Shown here piece after piece: positions 14,371 through 26,414 of a stretch of DNA of 64,000 bases. The stretch's first letter is position 1, and the number at the start of each line of letters is the position of its first letter. Position numbers and translations under genes: made by a program. Source of the DNA: Acanthosepion esculentum (Eukaryota > Mollusca > Cephalopoda > Sepiida > Sepiidae); the NCBI GenBank assembly GCA_964036315.1, contig OZ038496.1:13869622-13933621 (forward strand). Direction: 5' to 3'. The notes under the pieces were generated by a model. That model did no database searches and was not told the origin of the DNA. It was given only the letters and a program-made list of their open reading frames with translations.

Positions 14371-14789
14371 CCACCCAGCCCGTTTGTTAGCATTTTTTCT
14401 TATTTTTTTTTTTTTTTGTCTTACTTGAGATAAAAGTTCTTTGAGAGAGGAAAAAAAAAAAAAAAAAAACATCTCTAGGTCACATGAAGAAAGAAAGCTT
14501 GGAAAATTTGACACTCACCGGATATATTGAAGGTAAGTGGAAAAGAGGGAAACGGTGAGTAACCTACCTAACAAGTTTGTGCAAATGGTTGGCAGGACGG
14601 GGGCTAGAAGGGATGATGTAAGATAAATCATATTTAGAGCCACAAAGATGGGAAGTTGTGGAGAGCATATGATTTCCCATGATCGGAATGGAATATTGGA
14701 GATCCCATTTCTTCATTGCTTGTATTTATTGGTGTGTAAGACCCTCCCCCTACAAATCTTCATTTCCACTTAATATTACAGTATTATGG

Positions 14790-14955
14790 GCAAGCCTCTT
14801 CCTCTGTCTTTTGAACAGGAGTAGAGGTTTATCCTTTATTTCCTGTTTAGGATTGGGTTGCCAGTTTTATCTAAAGCCTTTTCATTTTCTTTCACTACTA
14901 GTAGCCCTTTGCATTTTAGTGACATTATCACCTTGGAGTGAATTAATTTTTTTAA
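14790..14955 (-). repeat. dispersed repeat family A, inverted copy
   Basis: TTTCACTACTAGTAGCCCTTTGCATTTTAGTGACATTATCACC reads, on the opposite strand, like the core of the copies at 16536 and 49020 (TGCCACTAAG...GGTTACTGAG). Another inverted copy is at 33340. Coordinates are approximate. The family is unclassified. Confidence 0.55.
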
Positions 14956-15423
14956 AAAAATACAATAGCGTAATGTATATGATTTTAAAGTGGGTCTCCC
15001 TTCAACCAACATGCTGAATTAGCCAGTCATTTGAAGAGGGGGGGTGTTAAAAACGATCAACTTTATAACATGGCATATTTGGAACATTAGATAATTTGAA
15101 TGGATCAGGGTGAATTGTAGCTAATCCAGAGAAATGGTGCATGATATCTATCAACGGGATGAACAAATATTCATATTGCTGCTACTCTATTATTATTTTT
15201 ATTATAATATGCCAGTCATTATTTACTATGCTCAATATGAGCAAGGCCATCTATCACTCGGTGAATACAGGGGAGATAATCATGAAAACGCCTAACAATT
15301 GATGCCAGAGGTGAAATAATATATAATTATCTTTGGACTGGGGCATTTTGGTTAGAATAAGCCTGTCTCATGACTTAGTAGTGAGTTCAATCCTGTATAT
15401 AATAAAATAAAAAAAAAACACCA

Positions 15424-15908
15424 TAATTATATTCAGACTGTTATCCGCATCACCATATTCACGTTTTGTTCAAGTGATTGGAATTTTGAACTAAACCCTT
15501 TACCCTGTTCACTAGTTCCTCAGTTATTTCCCTTTAACTCAATTACTTCAAGTATTGTGGCCTGGTATTGAACCCAGGACTCTTCAGATCTAGTCACTGG
15601 ATCTAACCAATGTCTTTATCCACTGGGCCATGTGTCCTTGAGGACATCTGTGTCTGATTTTCTGGGACTTATAAACCTAATGTCTCGGCAACCATTTTTA
15701 CCAATGCTCATATTGCAATTTTTGCTGTTATCATTACATGATTTTACCAGAGCTCATATTGCAATTTTTGTTGTTGTTATTCATTGATTTTCTCTAGCAC
15801 TCTTTATTACTGGTCACCATATTGTATTCATTTCTATGCTTGGTCCAATCACCTGAAGAAAGCGGAAATGGTGAGAATATGGCAATGAGGATAACAGTCT
15901 GAATAATT
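15424..15908. repeat. foldback element with inverted arms
   Basis: The left arm (ATTATATTCAGACTGTTATC...) and right arm (...GATAACAGTCTGAATAATTT) are inverted copies, with GTGATTGGAATTTTGAACT next to the left arm and its counterpart CCAATCACCTGAAGAA inside the right. The same arm sequence recurs at 15999, 34896 and 54658. There is no ORF inside. It also contains a SINE insertion at 15545. Confidence 0.7.
15545..15645 (-). repeat. tRNA-like SINE fragment
   Basis: On the minus strand GGCCCAGTGGATAAAGACAT is an A-box-like word, and CTGGGTTCAATACCAGGCC is a T-arm-like B box. The upstream and downstream bases do not complete a tRNA cloverleaf, so a tRNA-derived element is more likely than a gene. 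Confidence 0.6.
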
Positions 15909-15998
15909 TAAATAATACAAATACATTTTAATAATCTATACAAATAGAATATCTGCATTTAGACAAAATTAGTTCCCAAGCTAAATGGACCACTGTTT

Positions 15999-16145
15999 AC
16001 ATTTCTCAGACTATCATCCTCATCTTTGTTGCCATATTTATCACAACGTTTTGGTCATTGTTCACTCTGGCCTTCTTTAGGCGGCTGGAATGTCGAACTG
16101 AACCTTTTATTTCACTCACTGGGGTAGACTGTTCTAGTTCCACAT
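15999..16145 (+). repeat. single arm of the foldback family
   Basis: CTCAGACTATCATCCTCATC, then CAACGTTTTGGTCATTG and GGTAGACTGTTCTAGTTCC, match the left arm of the elements at 34896 and 54658. No inverted partner was seen nearby. Confidence 0.6.
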
Positions 16146-16535
16146 GCCATGTCTAATGGATCTTCCTCTCTCCAAGTTCTCCACCACCTTAACCAAGATA
16201 TTGAAAAAAAACCACCCTGGATTGACCCAAGCCTTGTAAATGAATTGGGTAGAGAAACTAGTGTAGTGAATTGAGCAGATTTGACTGACAGACAAACAGA
16301 ATGATAATAACTAACAGAATCTGCAGTATTTTCTCATATTAATGTCATATAACAGTGACCTTGAAGTGCACATTGCAAGATCATTTTTTCCACTGCTAAT
16401 ATCAACTTTCAACACTTCAGCTATTTTCATTAGCTTATTTATATAAAATAGATAGCAAAAATGCCTCAACATTTTTCAAACATTTTTTCCTTTGATCATA
16501 TATCGTAGGACCTAAAGAAAAAACCATAGTTTTGA

Positions 16536-16860
16536 TTTTAATCATTTCACCCAAAGCATGGGAATAAAGCCACTAAGGAGCAAAGGGGTTACTGAGTGTG
16601 AAAGAAACAGATACAAAGACGATAAAAGAACAGGATTCACAGAGATAGATGATGATTGACATTGCATTTAACTTTTTGAAGATCGTAGCTGACAGGAAAG
16701 CAGGAAGAGAGTTCCACAAGCGAGAAGTACAGAAGAAGAAACTATCAACATAGAACTTACAGTGTGCACATTTTTATTACTGAAACTAATTATTTCAGGC
16801 TGGTATGTTTTGTATTGCTATACAATTTCACTGAAGTATATATTAACTGCGTGAGAGCAT
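16536..16860 (+). repeat. dispersed repeat family A, copy 1
   Basis: Contains CACTAAGGAGCAAAGGGGTT, GATAAAAGAACAGGATTCAC and CTGACAGGAAAGCAGGAAG in order. The last 200 bp are repeated at 17622 with only scattered differences. No ORF of note. Confidence 0.7.
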
Positions 16861-16864
16861 TGTT

Positions 16865-17000
16865 ATGATGTCACAATCCAACCTTCAGTCACTGGGCAAG
16901 TCCACGATTGATCCTTACGACCAGCCTTGGAGTTGGTTGCCCTGATCCTCAATCCCACCCTGCCCACGTTGTGATTGTTTTAGATCACAGGCCAGACAAA
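16865..17000. repeat. dispersed repeat family B fragment
   Basis: Words such as CACAATCCAACC and CTGCCCACGTTGTGATTG correspond to a related stretch at about 23640-23765 (CTCTGCCCATGTTGTGATCT). The function is unknown. Confidence 0.4.
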
Positions 17001-17621
17001 GTCCAAGTCATATATTCAATGTCGCTGATATGCTAGCATTGGTGAGATGATGTCACAAGGAAGAAAGATGTGTAGCACAACTTTATATCAAACGTTCATA
17101 CAATCACTCCTACTCACTCGATTAACATGCAAATTTTCAGCACCTTCCCCTTAATACCCCTGTGACACTATGTTTAGCCACGCTCAGTAAACTGGTACAA
17201 GGCTGAAGTCTGAGTTCTTTCACTCTGTGATTGCTTCAGGCCAACTATTCAGTTGTATTTGGTAGACTGGATCAATGCTAGAGTTTAAGTTCTTTCTGCA
17301 GGAACTGCACAGGGTTTGGCAAAGTGAGTCTTGAACCAACTGGCAACGCATCTCTCTCGCAAACAGCACCCCGAGTTGTATGGTTCCTTCTTCTCGTCTC
17401 ACTCGTCTGTATTAATGGACCTTCACGCAAACCCAACGAGGGGCATGAGGTGGTTGAGAAATTGATTACCTGACCAAATTTGGGGAGATCCCTCCCCTAA
17501 AGAGTGGTGGTGGTAGAATATTGATCCACCCAACTCCTTCCATCTCACATTGGTGCCCGAAGAGTGCAGACAATTCCTTCACCTTCCTTGAAATTCTACC
17601 TGGGTTTTTACCTCTCTTTTA
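17001..17621. other. no recognised gene
   Basis: Moderately GC-richer than its surroundings, but no conserved coding frame was seen. A 60-codon minus-strand frame at 17220 is not recognised. Confidence 0.4.
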
Positions 17622-17815
17622 ACTTTTTGAAGATCGTAGCTGACAGGAAAGCAGGAAGCTGAAAGGGAGTTCCACAAGCAAGAAGTACAGAAGGAGAAAC
17701 TATCAACATAGAACTTACAGTGTGCACATTTTTATTACTGAAACTAATTATTTTGGGCTGGCATATTTTGTATCGCTATACAATTTCACTGAAGTAGATA
17801 TTAAATGCATGATCT
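17622..17815 (+). repeat. dispersed repeat family A, copy 2
   Basis: Close direct copy of 16668-16860, sharing ACTTTTTGAAGATCGTAGCT, CAACATAGAACTTACAGTGT and CTATACAATTTCACTGAAGT. It has a few additional bases after GCAGGAAG. Confidence 0.8.
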
Positions 17816-19141
17816 CCTGATCAAATCTATTCCAAGAGGCTAGGTGTAGTCTCGCCCAAATTGCTAAATTCAATTATCATTCAAAATTTCCATCAGCAGG
17901 GAATTCTTATTGTGTCTTTGTGGGGGTCGGTTGCATCTGGGATTTGTCACCTATCGCTTCCCCTCACCAGCTCTTTGGTGAACAAGTGACAAAAAGAGAC
18001 AATTCGTTTGTTTTAATAAATTTTATTGTGTCTTAGGCAGACTACAATTAACTACAATTCCATTCCCGTTTTCCTTTGGAAACATCTCTTAAAATCCAGG
18101 TCTTATCAACTGATCGAATTTTGGCTAGAAACTTGCTTGTGACCACTTTGTTCAATGAGTGGCCCACTGATGCTTTATCGTGTTCCCTCGTCAGTACTTG
18201 AGGATGTTAAAATATAATCTATTCTTCCACGCGGGGTTGATTAGACATTTAAGAAAATACCATCACTTAATATTAATTTGACCAAAAACAAATGGCTTCT
18301 ACGCTAGCTGTTGTCAACATTTCAACTCCGGGGTAGGGTGAGAAAGGAAAACAACTATCCTTTCCTTTTATTTTCCTTGTCTTGTTATCAGTCTACTTTC
18401 AGTCTATAGAGAAACAGTGTTTCTTTTCTTGTTTTCCAATTTACCAGCCCCTTAATAGTGTCTCATTATCACCTATCTTCCTTTTTCTCTTCCATTGTAG
18501 TAGCATATGTCTGGTGGTCCAACAGTCACACCACCACAGAAAAACTGTAATTTTTACATTTAATGTTCAACATTTAACCTAGCTGTTTATACCAGGACAT
18601 TTATATAAAACTAGACAACCCATAAACCCATTGGGTTCTTTTTAAAAGCAGCTCATAATACAGAATGATGTAACAAAATTGTCAATTTTATTATTAATTA
18701 TATATTTTAATTTGTATTTGTAATAAAAGTTATTTTAATAATTATTATTATTACTCACATCATACTTAGATTAAATGCAATAATTAATGATATTAATGAT
18801 AATTATAGTTTTTATTATACACAGACGTTTCTTCCTCGCATTTATTTCAAAACACGTAATGGAGGTAAATCAGCATGCATCTATTTATTTATCATGTGGC
18901 ACAATTTTTCAGCCATACAGATTGCATTTTACAATGCCACACCCACATAGTGTCCTCATCTATCAAGTACTTATCAAACATCTGAGATATTTGTTTATAA
19001 AAAAAAGTTCTAATGTAATGAATTGTGTAAATATATGTTGTGTTTTATATATTTAAATTTATCTAATAATGTTGTAATTAAATTTAAATATGTATAAAAC
19101 AATATATATATATAATTCACTATTAATGATGTTATAATATG
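17816..19141. other. AT-rich non-coding, no recognised feature
   Basis: Short ORFs only. No splice-flanked conserved frame and no recognised transposon domain. Confidence 0.45.
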
Positions 19142-19326
19142 GAGACACGGTAGATAGCAGTGCAGATTAAGGAATCAGAGAGTAGAGTTCAAATTCCAGT
19201 CAAGTTTATTGCATTCACTTAGATTCATACCTTTTGCAAAGGCATTAGTACATCTCTTCTTCCCAGATATGGGTAAATAACAGCACACACTAGGCCCTGT
19301 AAACTTGGTTGGCAACCAGCCTAGGG
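19142..19326 (+). repeat. tRNA-derived SINE copy, plus orientation
   Basis: GGAGACACGGTAGATAGCAG (diverged A-box region) and GAGTTCAAATTCCAG (B-box-like) are followed by the family body with inverted-order words CATTCACTTA, GATTCATACC and CAAAGGCATTAGTAC. It lies just left of the 96 bp minisatellite. Confidence 0.7.
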
Positions 19327-19395
19327 GAAGAAAAACTGAAATCAAACCACCTCTTTAACTTCTAGGAGAAGGGATAGAGTAATCTCAAGATACAT

Positions 19396-19906
19396 GGTGC
19401 AAAAGGAACTATCAAGCCATTGCACTCTTCTGCCTTGAATGTCACCATGAACCACAATTGTGAGATGGAGGAGAGTGGTGACCACAGCAGCGGTGCAAAA
19501 GGAACTATCAAGCCATTGCACTCTTCTGCCTTGAATGTCACCATGAACCACAATTGTGAGATGGAGGAGAGTGGTGACCACAGCAGCGGTGCAAAAGGAA
19601 CTATCAAGCCATTGCACTCTTCTGCCTTGAATGTCACCATGAACCACAATTGTGAGATGGAGGAGAGTGGTGACCACAGCAGCGGTGCAAAAGGAACTAT
19701 CAAGCCATTGCACTCTTCTGCCTTGAATGTCACCATGAACCACAATTGTGAGATGGAGGAGAGTGGTGACCACAGCAGCGGTGCAAAAGGAACTATCAAG
19801 CCATTGCACTCTTCTGCCTTGAATGTCACCATGAACCACAATTGTGAGATGGAGGAGAGTGGTGACCACAGCAGCGGTGCAAAAGGAACTATCAAGCCAT
19901 TGCACT
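19396..19906. repeat. 96 bp minisatellite, five full units plus 31 bp
   Basis: Units start at 19396, 19492, 19588, 19684, 19780 and 19876, each with GGTGCAAAAGGAACTATC. The complete units appear identical or nearly so. Since 96 is divisible by three, any frame without a stop in one unit stays open through the array, giving frames of 177-193 codons on both strands. These are therefore not evidence of a gene. Confidence 0.97.
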
Positions 19907-20402
19907 TTTGTGAATTGACACAAGATAAAACTGATTTATTTCAATACATAATTGAAAAGATATATTGAATTTCCGATTAAAAATGCAGTTCAAAACAGAA
20001 AAACAGCAGTAGCTTAAGGAACGCCCTTCTCTAGTTTTAATGAAATTTGGTGCCGCACTTGGTAGGAGTTCAAAGTACAATATGCTCCTAAACTGACTTG
20101 GGTCTTGTCTAGTGTTTAAAGTCGTATCTCGGGAACGCACATGCACGCATACAAGATCAAGAGTTTTAATATTATATAGGTAGCAAAAGTGTAAAATTCA
20201 TTTAATGATTCAACCTTTTTCAAATAGATTTTTTTATTACATCTATTTCCTTTAACTGTTTGAGCCCTGACCACTGCTTTACCGGTGGTAGATAAAAATG
20301 ACTTAATACCAAGCCACCAGTTGAACGGTGTTTAAACTATTGTAACTATTTTTATATCTACCATGAAACATTACATACCAATTATTTGAAAAGTTTGACT
20401 CA

Positions 20403-21167
20403 GGAGCTCAGGCAGAAGGATTAAAATTGTTCAGGAACGCAGGGCTCAAAGGGTTAATCACTTAGAGCGGTGTCCATGGAAATGACGTAATACCCAGCCA
20501 ACGGTTGAACAGGGGCAGAGGAAAATAACGTAATGCCCAGGAGCTCAGGCAGAAGGGTTAAAATTGTTCAGGAACGCAGGGCTCAAAGGGTTAATCACTT
20601 AGAGCGGTGTCCATGGAAATGACGTAATACCCAGCCAACGGTTGAACAGGGGCAGAGGAAAATGACGTAATGCCCAGGAGCTCAGGCAGAAGGGTTAAAA
20701 TTGTTCAGGAACGCAGGGCTCAAAGGGTTAATCACTTAGAGCGGTGTCCATGGAAATGACGTAATACCCAGCCAACGGTTGAACAGGGGCAGAGGAAAAT
20801 GACGTAATGCCCAGGAGCTCAGGCAGAAGGGTTAAAATTGTTCAGGAACGCAGGGCTCAAAGGGTTAATCACTTAGAGCGGTGTCCATGGAAATGACGTA
20901 ATACCCAGCCAACGGTTGAACAGGGGCAGAGGAAAATGACGTAATGCCCAGGAGCTCAGGCAGAAGGGTTAAAATTGTTCAGGAACGCAGGGCTCAAAGG
21001 GTTAATCACTTAGAGCGGTGTCCATGGAAATGACGTAATACCCAGCCAACGGTTGAACAGGGGCAGAGGAAAATGACGTAATGCCCAGGAGCTCAGGCAG
21101 AAGGGTTAAAATTGTTCAGGAACGCAGGGCTCAAAGGGTTAATCACTTAGAGCGGTGTCCATGGAAA
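20403..21167. repeat. 137 bp minisatellite, five full units plus 80 bp
   Basis: Units start at 20403, 20540, 20677, 20814, 20951 and 21088 with GGAGCTCAGGCAGAAGG. Each unit has TGACGTAATACCCAGCC and a second TGACGTAATGCCCAG (first unit TAACGTAATG), so a CRE/ATF-like TGACGTAA word is present about ten times. The units are nearly identical. The DNA just left (20240-20340) carries a diverged relative of the unit (AAATGACTTAATACCAAGCC). Confidence 0.97.
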
Positions 21168-21250
21168 ATCCAATTTTTGATAAATTTTATTACTGAAATT
21201 AATCATACCAGGCTGGCATATTTCCTATTGCTATTTCAGTAAGATTGATA

Positions 21251-22140
21251 TACAAGGTGCAATGGGTAAATTGTCACCATTTTATATTTTTAATTTCGCA
21301 CACGTGCATTGTTTTTGATTTTATCAACTGCACAGTATAGTAGAGTCAGTTGGGCACCATCTGTGAGAAAAAGAGCACCATGATGCAATTTACTCAACCA
21401 GAAATTTGGAAACAGCATGCTGTACTGCTTGGTATTCTCACTGGAAGCTCCAATACGAACATTTCAGAGTGTTTGGGTATCAATCGGAGAACAGGGCAGA
21501 GGATTCAGAAAGAGTTGGATGAGTCTAATGGTGATTACAAAGGTACGGCAGCTTGGAAGACCCACTCTGATCGTTCTGATAAGAAAACTCTTGATTTTGT
21601 TGGTGAGGGTCTCAGACTCAACATGGAGGCCTACATCAAGTGCCTTGAGGAGATAGTGCTGCCTTTGGGTCAAGAGGGTAGCTGTTGGAAGACCCTGTGT
21701 CTAGCGACAGAACTCTGCACCATGCCACACAAGCAGGAGGCTGCAATCCCCTTGATTATTTTGTGTGGGGCACAGTTGAGCGAGAGACTATGAAAACTCA
21801 TTGTAATACCAAATATGAACTGAAAGCAAGGATTATGACAGCATTCATCAATTTAAACAAGAATACTGTCCATAAGAGTTACAGGAGATTCCAAAGTCAT
21901 CTAGTGGCCAGGGATGAAGACAATGGTGATTTTATTGAATAAATTTACTCTTTAGTATTTCAGGATATTCTTTGTGTAATTTTCAGTTAAAATATCTATT
22001 AAAACGAGATGTGAGTGTTATTTTTATTTTTTGTGTTATTTAGACGACAATTTATCCATCGCACCACGTTAAAATGAGTCAGTGTTATCATCATTTTTTT
22101 TTGGCAGAATTAAGACGACAATTTATCCATCGCACCCTGT
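21251..22140 (+). mobile_element. IS630/Tc1/mariner-superfamily DNA transposon, internally deleted
   Basis: The left end TACAAGGTGCAATGGGTAAA and right end (reverse complement) TACAGGGTGCGATGGATAAA form matching terminal inverted repeats of about 28 bp that continue into AATTGTC. The ends are flanked by TA. A second copy of the right terminal word, AATTTATCCATCGCACCACG, lies about 80 bp inside the right end. The element carries a broken transposase frame. Confidence 0.88.
21380..21942 (+). pseudogene. transposase remnant of the element at 21251
   Basis: The N-terminus MMQFTQPEIWKQHAVLLGIL with INRRTGQRIQKELDES looks like a helix-turn-helix DNA-binding domain. The frame then jumps from KTLDFVGE to GLRLNMEAYIKCLEEIVLP, a region near the end of the catalytic core, so the middle with the first catalytic Asp is missing. 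A shift to another frame near 21690 gives CNPLDYFVWGTVERE, the block with the last catalytic residue (D rather than E, so a DD-xx-D type), and the end DNGDFIE. It is not functional. Confidence 0.85.
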
Positions 22141-22196
22141 ATTTGCCAAGAATATTAAAATAATCCAGAACTTAGACTAGCAGCAATCTGCTTCCA

Positions 22197-22206
22197 TATA
22201 TATATA

Positions 22207-22237
<31 letters not shown>

Positions 22238-22238
22238 A
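22197..22238. repeat. (TA)n microsatellite
   Basis: Alternating TA tract with one interruption (ATATTATATA). Confidence 0.95.
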
Positions 22239-22321
22239 AAATGAATTCCGTAAATATATAAAAATAGGAAGGAGTCTAAGACAAGGATTTTTGTCTCACC
22301 TGATTTATTCAATCTATACAG

Positions 22322-22582
22322 AAAGTCAGTCAGTCAGTTATGTGCCATGCGTGATAGGCAGTCATGTATCTTTTGTTACATGACTGACGAGGCAGATTTT
22401 TTCCTGCAGTAGGTTACCATTTCTTTCTGTGATAGACCAGTTGCCATCCAAGGCTACAGAACCCAGTCTGTCTTACCCATTAGCTAGGGGTGAAGAAAAG
22501 GATTCATACTTTTCCCAAGGGTATTAGCATGTAAGTGAATGAAATGGATCTGACTGGAATTCGAACTCAGCTCTCCGATACA
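22322..22582 (-). repeat. tRNA-derived SINE copy, minus orientation
   Basis: Carries the family body (CAGTCATGTATC, ACATGACTGACGAGGCAG, GACCAGTTGCCATCCAAGGC, GATTCATACTTTTCCCAAGG) and ends with a reversed B box (TGGAATTCGAACTC). The tRNA-like 5' part is cut shortly after the B box. Confidence 0.85.
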
Positions 22583-25500
22583 GAAGGTATCTCCACTAAT
22601 TCACAGAAAAAAAAAAAAGCATACCATGATAAAAAAAAGTCCCCAAACTTGATAAAAACTATTGTCAAAATGTTATTAAGAGGAAAGACCAAAATATTTT
22701 TTGATTTTGTTATTAAACTTTTATTAAATTTTTTAATCCTTTCTCGCACGTTTAAAGTTTTGGTTCTTGTGTCAACAGCATGCCAAGGACTAGTATTAGG
22801 AAATTTTAGCGTCTTTTTTGCAGTAAAAAGCACATTTGTTGGATTTTAATTTAATTTTCACGGCTTATTCACAAATGAATTAAATTATTTTTTAAATCTT
22901 TTTGTTAGAAAAACTTGGTAAATTTTTTTTTTAATTTCTGTTAAAACCTTAATTTTATGTAATTGCAAGAAATTAAAATTTCAGACCCTTCAAATTTGTA
23001 TTAGTTAAAAGTAAGACTTCCTGGAGAATTTAAATCATCAATTTTTTTTTTACTGAAAATTTTTTTCTGAATTGTAAAATAAAAAAATGCAATAAATCTA
23101 AGACATTTGAAAAGCTTTTAAGGTATATTAAGGACACTATTGTCTTAAAAAAAATTTTTTTTTTCCAATGAATAATGATTTTTTACAAGAATTGTTTTCA
23201 TTTTTTTTTTATTTTAATTAGAGTAATTTAAGTTTCAAAACTTTTAAAATTCTGTATTAATTTCACCATTTTAGATGATATTAAGTAAAAACTATAATGA
23301 CTAATCATTAATGGAAAAGATTAGTACAAATAATCATATACCAATATTTTTAAAAGAATTTTGAATTTTTTTTTTTGTATGTGTATAAATGTGCCATTTT
23401 TTGTAGACATGGACATCTATACATGACATTTTAAGGAAAAATTAAATTAAGGGAAATTAAGAGCGATAACTATAGTAAATTTAAAGCCAAATTTTTTAAG
23501 CTTACTGATTACTTAAAAATGATATATAAAAAGTGCTCATGTTACATCCAATTACTTTTTATGGATAATGTCCCAGCATAATACCTTTTGGTGTAACCAC
23601 GTTCAGTGATTCAGTCCTCCGGGTTTTAGGACGGCGTTTTAACCACAGTGCTGGTCAATGCTGGCACTGGTCCAAGCTGGTTGTTGGTCGAGTCAATCCA
23701 CACCAACTCTGCCCATGTTGTGATCTCAGAGCAGTGGAAGATCAAAGGTCATAGTAATCACAGCGCTGGTTCAAGCCATGGTAGGTGCTACATTAAGGAA
23801 GAAAAATATCTTCATGACAAAAAAATAAAATGAAAGATTCATGGGGTTAATCTCCAATTGATTTATATAGCTCTTGGTACAACAAAAATTAACCCTTTCA
23901 GCATCAGTCTCCATAGTGACACTGGGCCTTGTCTAAACTTCTGGAGGAGCTGGGTTCAAAGTTCTTGGAATCAGGAAATCTGATTATAGCTGACGTGGAT
24001 TCCTAAGGCACTCAATGTGGGTTCTCACCCTAAGTCTCTGAGCTCCCAAAGTCATCTGCTTATATGCACTTTGCGTCAAAACTGGTGTGGGGCCAACAGG
24101 TTCTGGGGATTCAGTGATTCCCCAATTTTCACATTAATCCTAATAAAGGTTTTCTTTGTTCCCTATTTTTTCTTTCTTAATCAACTTTCCAAATTTGGAG
24201 ACTTATCGACCTTCCTTGGGAATAGTCACAGGGATTGCTCCTCTCTTAGCTCCATCCTGCTTCATTTCACATCTTGCACCACCACTCCACATAAGTGGGG
24301 CTAAATTCTGCATCTTCCTCCTTCCTTCTAGTTATTCTAACTCTGTCCACTTCTCAGAGCTGGCATAACTGTCTTTGTGAAAAATCTCATTTTTAAAGTG
24401 TGTAGGTAAAAGGGTGTAGTTTATTCTCCTCATTAAATATCCTCATTGACTCCCTTCCACTTCCACACTATTACCTCTGTCCAGTAAGAACACAAACCAG
24501 AATGCTGCTTCTCAATTTAATCTTCCAAGCCAATTAGATAAAAATTATTTCACAATTTGTTTACCTAAATTCTTCAAAAAGAGACACGCTGTTCTCCATC
24601 CTTGGGCTGATCACCATCTTAGCAAAGACATAAACCAGACCAACTGCCTGGTGATAGGATCGATTTTCATAATCCTAATCCTTGCAGCGGGTTCATTCAG
24701 TTTTAATTTCTCAATTTGTTTTCATCAATGAAAACATAATTCCCATCTGTCTCTCTTCTCACCAATGACATGTGTTTTTCCTAATTTCCCAAGAGATAAA
24801 GCCATTTCCTAATATGCTTTACCCACATGCCAGATTTTTGATAGATAAAAAAAACAAGTAAACTCTAGGTGCATCATTCCAGGTCATGGGGGAGACAATC
24901 CAATGGCCCTTGTTTTTCACTTCCACATTACCAGGGAAAATGTCTTCCATTCTCTCTATCTTCCAGTTTATATTTAATTTTGGGCTTAATCTATTTTCTG
25001 CTTCAAATGAACATTTAACCATCTCATGGCTTCAGTGTCACACCAGTAGAACATTAAATAAACATCAATATGTCATCAAGCTGTCAACACATGAACAGGT
25101 TAAATAAACAGGTAATAATATGTTAAAAAAATGCATTTCTGCAAAATTTTAAACTTAAAGTAAATAATATTTGTTTCAAATCAGATTAATTCTACTTTAA
25201 ATCAGCTAATATTCCTCAAATAAAGTTTCAGGAAAAGGTTTTATTTTTGGAAGATTTTTGAATAAAAAGAATTACATTGCAATAAATGCAGACTAAAAAG
25301 TGATGCTAAAATCAAATTTTTGGGAGAAAAAAAAATAAACACCTCCTTCCAGGCAGTTTTGAAATCGAGCAAAGTATTTTGATTATTGGAAATATTAAAT
25401 TTAATCTATTAGGTTGAACTTAAAAGTAAAACAAAAGCTTCTAGTTTTACCTGGAAAGAAACAATGCAGTTATTAATAAGAAGAGTTGAAATTAATGCAT

Positions 25501-25739
25501 GCAAGATTTCACAGCTCTAGCATCACTTGTTCATAGTTAGCTTATGAACTTTTCAACCCACCCTCACACATGCATTTCAAGTCCAAAACCTTTCCCAGAA
25601 TCCTTTAGGCAGAAAGTGATATATCTGATCTCTCCTTTGATCTAGCTTTAACAACTCGATGGTGGGGGGAAAAAAACTGGCTGGTGACATTCAAAACCTC
25701 AAAAACTTGTAACGTTCAATCACTACTGAGCAGTGTCTA
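22583..25739. other. AT-rich non-coding with old repeat fragments
   Basis: A family B fragment is at about 23640-23765. Otherwise there are A/T runs and short frames that match no family I recognise. Confidence 0.45.
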
Positions 25740-26330
25740 TTGCAAATGGAACTCGTATATATGATTCATTACTAAAAGATGCTGGAAAAATGGTCAGTTC
25801 CCTGTACTGCTCCAGTAAGTAACTAACTCTGCTATGCTTCATGAGTCAGATCAGAGGCTGAAAATGGAGCACTGCTGCCATATCTGGGCTGGTGCTGCAC
25901 AGTCTTCACTTTCCAGCCTTGATAAAATTCAAAAGCATATATGGAGCTTTGTGTATGATGAATTGTTTTCCACCCTACAACCTGTTTCCTCACAGACGAA
26001 ATGTTGCAAGCCTCTCGCTACTCTATTGTTATTTCCATGGAAAAAGTTAAAACAAGCTAATTTCTTTAGTTCCCTCAAATCTAACCCTCCCAGTTAAAAC
26101 CTTCCACATTGTGTACGTTGAGGCGATTCACCCACATTCCTATCGTATTCTTTAGTAAGGAACAAGTTCCACTCAGCCAGATTTATCCCAAGAACTGTAG
26201 CCTTGTGAAATGGAATCCCAGCATGTTTTCCTGACGACTGCAAACTTCAGCTCAAGTCAGGGGTTAACTGTTATCTTTTCTACATATCTGCATAAATTGC
26301 GTCCCTTACTCTTCTTATCAATCACACAAC
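25740..26330 (+). mobile_element. non-LTR retrotransposon, C-terminal part of reverse transcriptase ORF, degraded
   Basis: Translation gives KDAGKMVSSLYCSSK in one frame, then MEHCCHIWAGAAQSSLSSLD, HRRNVASLSLLYCYFHGKS and HPHSYRIL in neighbouring frames. This is the standard order of the C-terminal region of Jockey/CR1-like LINE polyproteins. Several frameshifts and stops make it a dead copy. Confidence 0.85.
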
Positions 26331-26414
26331 AACCCTTGGGTCTTGTATAAGGTTAAAATTATTGAATGAATGAATGAAAGAAAGAAAATTGAAAATGAAA
26401 AAGAAAAAGATTAA

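Noticed and set aside
15545..15645. Functional tRNA gene on the minus strand
   Set aside because: Only A- and B-box-like words are present; the acceptor and anticodon arms cannot be paired by eye.
19342..19968. Open frames of 177-193 codons on both strands with 32-residue repeats
   Set aside because: They follow from a 96 bp tandem unit lacking stops in several frames. There is no family match, no splice context and equal openness on opposite strands.
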